Below are positions 6,178 to 7,646 of a stretch of DNA of 7,646 nt, piece after piece (the first letter of the stretch is position 1; every line of letters starts with the position of its first letter). The position numbers were made by a program, and so were the translations under genes. Source of the stretch: DAOOOU01 sp964435635 (lineage in GTDB: Bacteria > Bacillota_I > Bacilli_A > RF39 > UBA660); assembly GCA_964435635.1 (NCBI GenBank), contig CAYSZU010000031.1, positions 1 to 7,646 of the forward strand, written 5' to 3'. The notes beneath the pieces are model-generated. The model made no database searches, had not been told where the DNA came from, and saw only the letters and a list, made by a program, of their open reading frames with translations.

Positions 6178-7190
6178 AATATGTGCTTCTTTTGCTCTTT
6201 TTGTTGTGCTCTATAAGAATCAAATCTTTCCACTTTAACTGGTTCATTTTCTTGATGCCAACTTTGAAAGATTTCTCCTTGTGGATTCATTGATAAATCA
6301 TAGGTTTGATACTCAGCATAGGGAAAAGTTTTAGCTAATTCTTTTTTAGTAATATATCTTTTTAAAACGACTACACTGCCACCATAGTTTTGTTTGAAGA
6401 TTGTTAAAAAGTAACCGCCGGTTGAAACAATTGTCTTACCTTCTTTATAACCTAAAGATTTTAAGCGGCTAAAGATCTCATCAAAGGCTTCATCATTAAA
6501 AACATCTTCTGGTTGTTCAATAATACTACTTGAAGCATCCTTCATTAAATTACATAGTAACATCTTATTAATTCCCAGATCACTAACCCCTTTAACATAT
6601 TCTTCGATTTTCTCTGGGCTACATAAAGTATCCGGGCCACAAGTGGCACTAAAAGTAATTCTTTTGCGGTCATAATAGCTTAATTTATTGTAATATTGAT
6701 TTGCTCTTATAATTTTATCCGGTTTTGAACCAAAAATAGCGGCATTCTCTTCATCATCAAGGGCATGACGGCTAATGTATATATCTGAATTATAAATTAA
6801 TTTTTTAAGTTTATTTAGTTCAACCTTACCGTTAGTAATAACTTGTAAACGTTTACTAGCGATTATATCTCTTTCATAGTCATTAATTAGCGTCATTAAA
6901 TCATCCATTTTAGTTGTCGGTTCCCCACCGCCAACAATAATGGTATTTACATACCTACCGATATAACTAGCATTAGTTCTAATTGCTTCAAAATCATATT
7001 CACACGGGTCAAAGGTTTTGTTTCGACAAAAAGAACAATTAGCGTTACATTCGCGGCCTAATTCTAAATATAAATTAATTCTTTGACGATGTGTTTGATT
7101 ACTAAAAAAAGTATAGGTCCGACGGTCTTTATGAAAATGCGGTTCCCCCGTCAGTGCACTAATTACCGAATATTTGTTACGTTTAAACAT
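6168..7190 (-). CDS. Radical SAM enzyme of unknown substrate
   Basis: From the chosen ATG this protein has 340 residues. The 4Fe-4S motif is CNANCSFC (C48, C52, C55), which binds the cluster that cleaves S-adenosylmethionine; GGGEPT (87-92) is the SAM-amine-binding turn, and ITNG (118-121) fits the next strand. The C-terminal third holds a YDLSMNPQGEIFQSWHQ block, reminiscent of the tail of some peptide- or cofactor-modifying members, but there is no cysteine-rich SPASM or TRAM domain. Extra cysteines at 184, 190 and 213 might bind metal. ATG at 7188-7190 follows GGGGG by seven bases. A TTG 54 bases upstream (7242-7244) would put the start inside a terminator hairpin and the -35 box, and is rejected. 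The gene stands alone, with no precursor peptide or partner visible, so its reaction is unknown. Confidence 0.85.
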   Translation of the reverse strand: MFKRNKYSVISALTGEPHFHKDRRTYTFFSNQTHRQRINLYLELGRECNANCSFCRNKTFDPCEYDFEAIRTNASYIGRYVNTIIVGGGEPTTKMDDLMTLINDYERDIIASKRLQVITNGKVELNKLKKLIYNSDIYISRHALDDEENAAIFGSKPDKIIRANQYYNKLSYYDRKRITFSATCGPDTLCSPEKIEEYVKGVSDLGINKMLLCNLMKDASSSIIEQPEDVFNDEAFDEIFSRLKSLGYKEGKTIVSTGGYFLTIFKQNYGGSVVVLKRYITKKELAKTFPYAEYQTYDLSMNPQGEIFQSWHQENEPVKVERFDSYRAQQKEQKKHILRI

Positions 7191-7216
7191 TTGACAACCC
7201 CCAAAATTTAATAGTT

Positions 7217-7244
7217 GTAATAGCATATTTAATAAAAAAATCAA
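7217..7244 (-). promoter_or_regulatory. Promoter of the radical SAM gene, overlapping a terminator
   Basis: On the - strand TTGATT (7239-7244), 16 bases, then TATTAC (7217-7222) with TGC just before the -10. The -35 lies inside the 3' arm of the upstream terminator and its T-run forms part of the spacer. The core ATATGCTATTA is identical to that of the promoter at 6096-6124. Confidence 0.5.
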
Positions 7245-7271
7245 GCAGATTTTAAAAGCTCCTACTTGATT
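7234..7271 (-). terminator. Intrinsic terminator after the ywbE-like gene
   Basis: On the - strand AATCAAGTAG (7271-7262) pairs with CTGCTTGATT (7248-7239), ten pairs including one G-U, and is followed by seven T in total. It lies about 20 bases after the stop of the upstream gene. Confidence 0.75.
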
Positions 7272-7290
7272 AAATGACTGTTACTAATTT

Positions 7291-7488
7291 TTAAGATAAT
7301 ATTTTTGCTACCCGACCAACTTGATTATCTTCTTCAAGCATAACTTTTATCCCATGGGGATGAAACTTGCTGTTTGTTAAAATCTTTTTAACATGACCTC
7401 GAGTTAATTTATTAGTTCGTTGATCATTTTTTAAGACAACATCAACTAACCCACCAATTTTAATATTTAATCTATCTTGACCATTCAT
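7291..7488 (-). CDS. ywbE: YwbE family protein
   Basis: This 65-residue protein matches the small YwbE family of Firmicutes: it opens MNGQDR, then GGLVDVVLKNDQRTNKLTRG, then VKKILTNSKFHPHGIKVMLE, and ends QVGRVAKIL. The family is a short, basic, beta-rich domain whose biochemical role is not established; the fold resembles a small SH3-like or KOW-like barrel, which suggests nucleic acid or ribosome contact, but that is inference. ATG at 7486-7488 was chosen because the family begins MNGQ and because AGGAAGG lies just before it. A start 27 bases further up (7513-7515, non-ATG) would run through that ribosome binding site. The gene is closed by its own terminator. No promoter can be placed with confidence in the 158 bases to its right. 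Confidence 0.87.
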   Translation of the reverse strand: MNGQDRLNIKIGGLVDVVLKNDQRTNKLTRGHVKKILTNSKFHPHGIKVMLEEDNQVGRVAKILS

Positions 7489-7646
7489 TTTATCTTTCCT
7501 TCCTTTCAAGGACAATTATTGTTTCCGTGTGTTTTGAGATGAGTGGATAGCTGTCAAAAATTAGGGAGATGAATATAATTCTCTTTGAGGGAACATATCC
7601 AAGTTTGACTGTTGTTCGTGGGAATAAATCGAGAATTTTTATTGGT

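Noticed and set aside
7191..7244. TTG start giving an 18-residue hydrophobic N-terminal extension (signal-like) on the radical SAM protein
   Set aside because: The extension is encoded by the terminator T-run and promoter; a GGGGG ribosome binding site precedes the internal ATG at 7188-7190.
7489..7515. Upstream start adding nine residues to the YwbE protein
   Set aside because: The added codons are the purine-rich ribosome binding site itself, and the family begins MNGQ.
1..7646. CRISPR array, insertion sequence, prophage, tRNA or rRNA
   Set aside because: No regularly spaced repeats, transposase or integrase motifs, target duplications, or tRNA/rRNA-like segments were seen. The inverted repeats present are single terminator hairpins.

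Overview
The window is AT-rich, densely packed bacterial chromosome. Short intergenic gaps, strong purine-rich ribosome binding sites, hairpin-plus-T-run terminators and protein families such as YwbE, LicD and the M29 aminopeptidase point to a low-GC Firmicute (Bacilli, possibly an uncultured or host-associated lineage). Tryptophan is encoded by TGG wherever I checked, and every stop I can place is TAA or TAG, so the standard bacterial code applies and this is not a TGA-Trp mollicute. I cannot name the species.

Layout. The left 1.2 kb is on the + strand: the 3' end of a licD-type phosphotransferase gene, overlapping by one base an IspD/TarI-like cytidylyltransferase gene. This pair is typical of a locus that decorates a cell-surface polymer with a CDP-activated alcohol phosphate such as choline- or ribitol-phosphate. 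It ends at a perfect 15-bp hairpin that also serves the convergent minus-strand genes. All remaining genes are on the - strand. In order of transcription, from right to left, they are: a YwbE-family protein; a radical SAM enzyme; a 153-residue unknown protein; a three-gene operon of histidine phosphatase, short-chain dehydrogenase and APH-type small-molecule kinase; then an M29 aminopeptidase and a NUDIX hydrolase as a two-gene unit.

Transcription units are tightly spaced. Several intrinsic terminators sit immediately beside, or overlap, the promoter of the next unit, and two promoters share an identical ATATGCTATTA extended -10 element. The phosphatase-dehydrogenase-kinase operon looks like a small metabolic module of unknown substrate. 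Two of its members are odd. The dehydrogenase has alanine where the YxxxK catalytic lysine belongs. The kinase has an intact N-terminal lobe in frame but no ATG, GTG or TTG in front of it; an ACG sits at ideal distance from a good ribosome binding site.

I found no CRISPR array, tRNA, rRNA, insertion sequence or defence system. The last 158 bases hold nothing I can assign. The most worthwhile leads are the kinase start, the altered SDR active site, the divergent cytidylyltransferase beside licD, and the orphan radical SAM enzyme.
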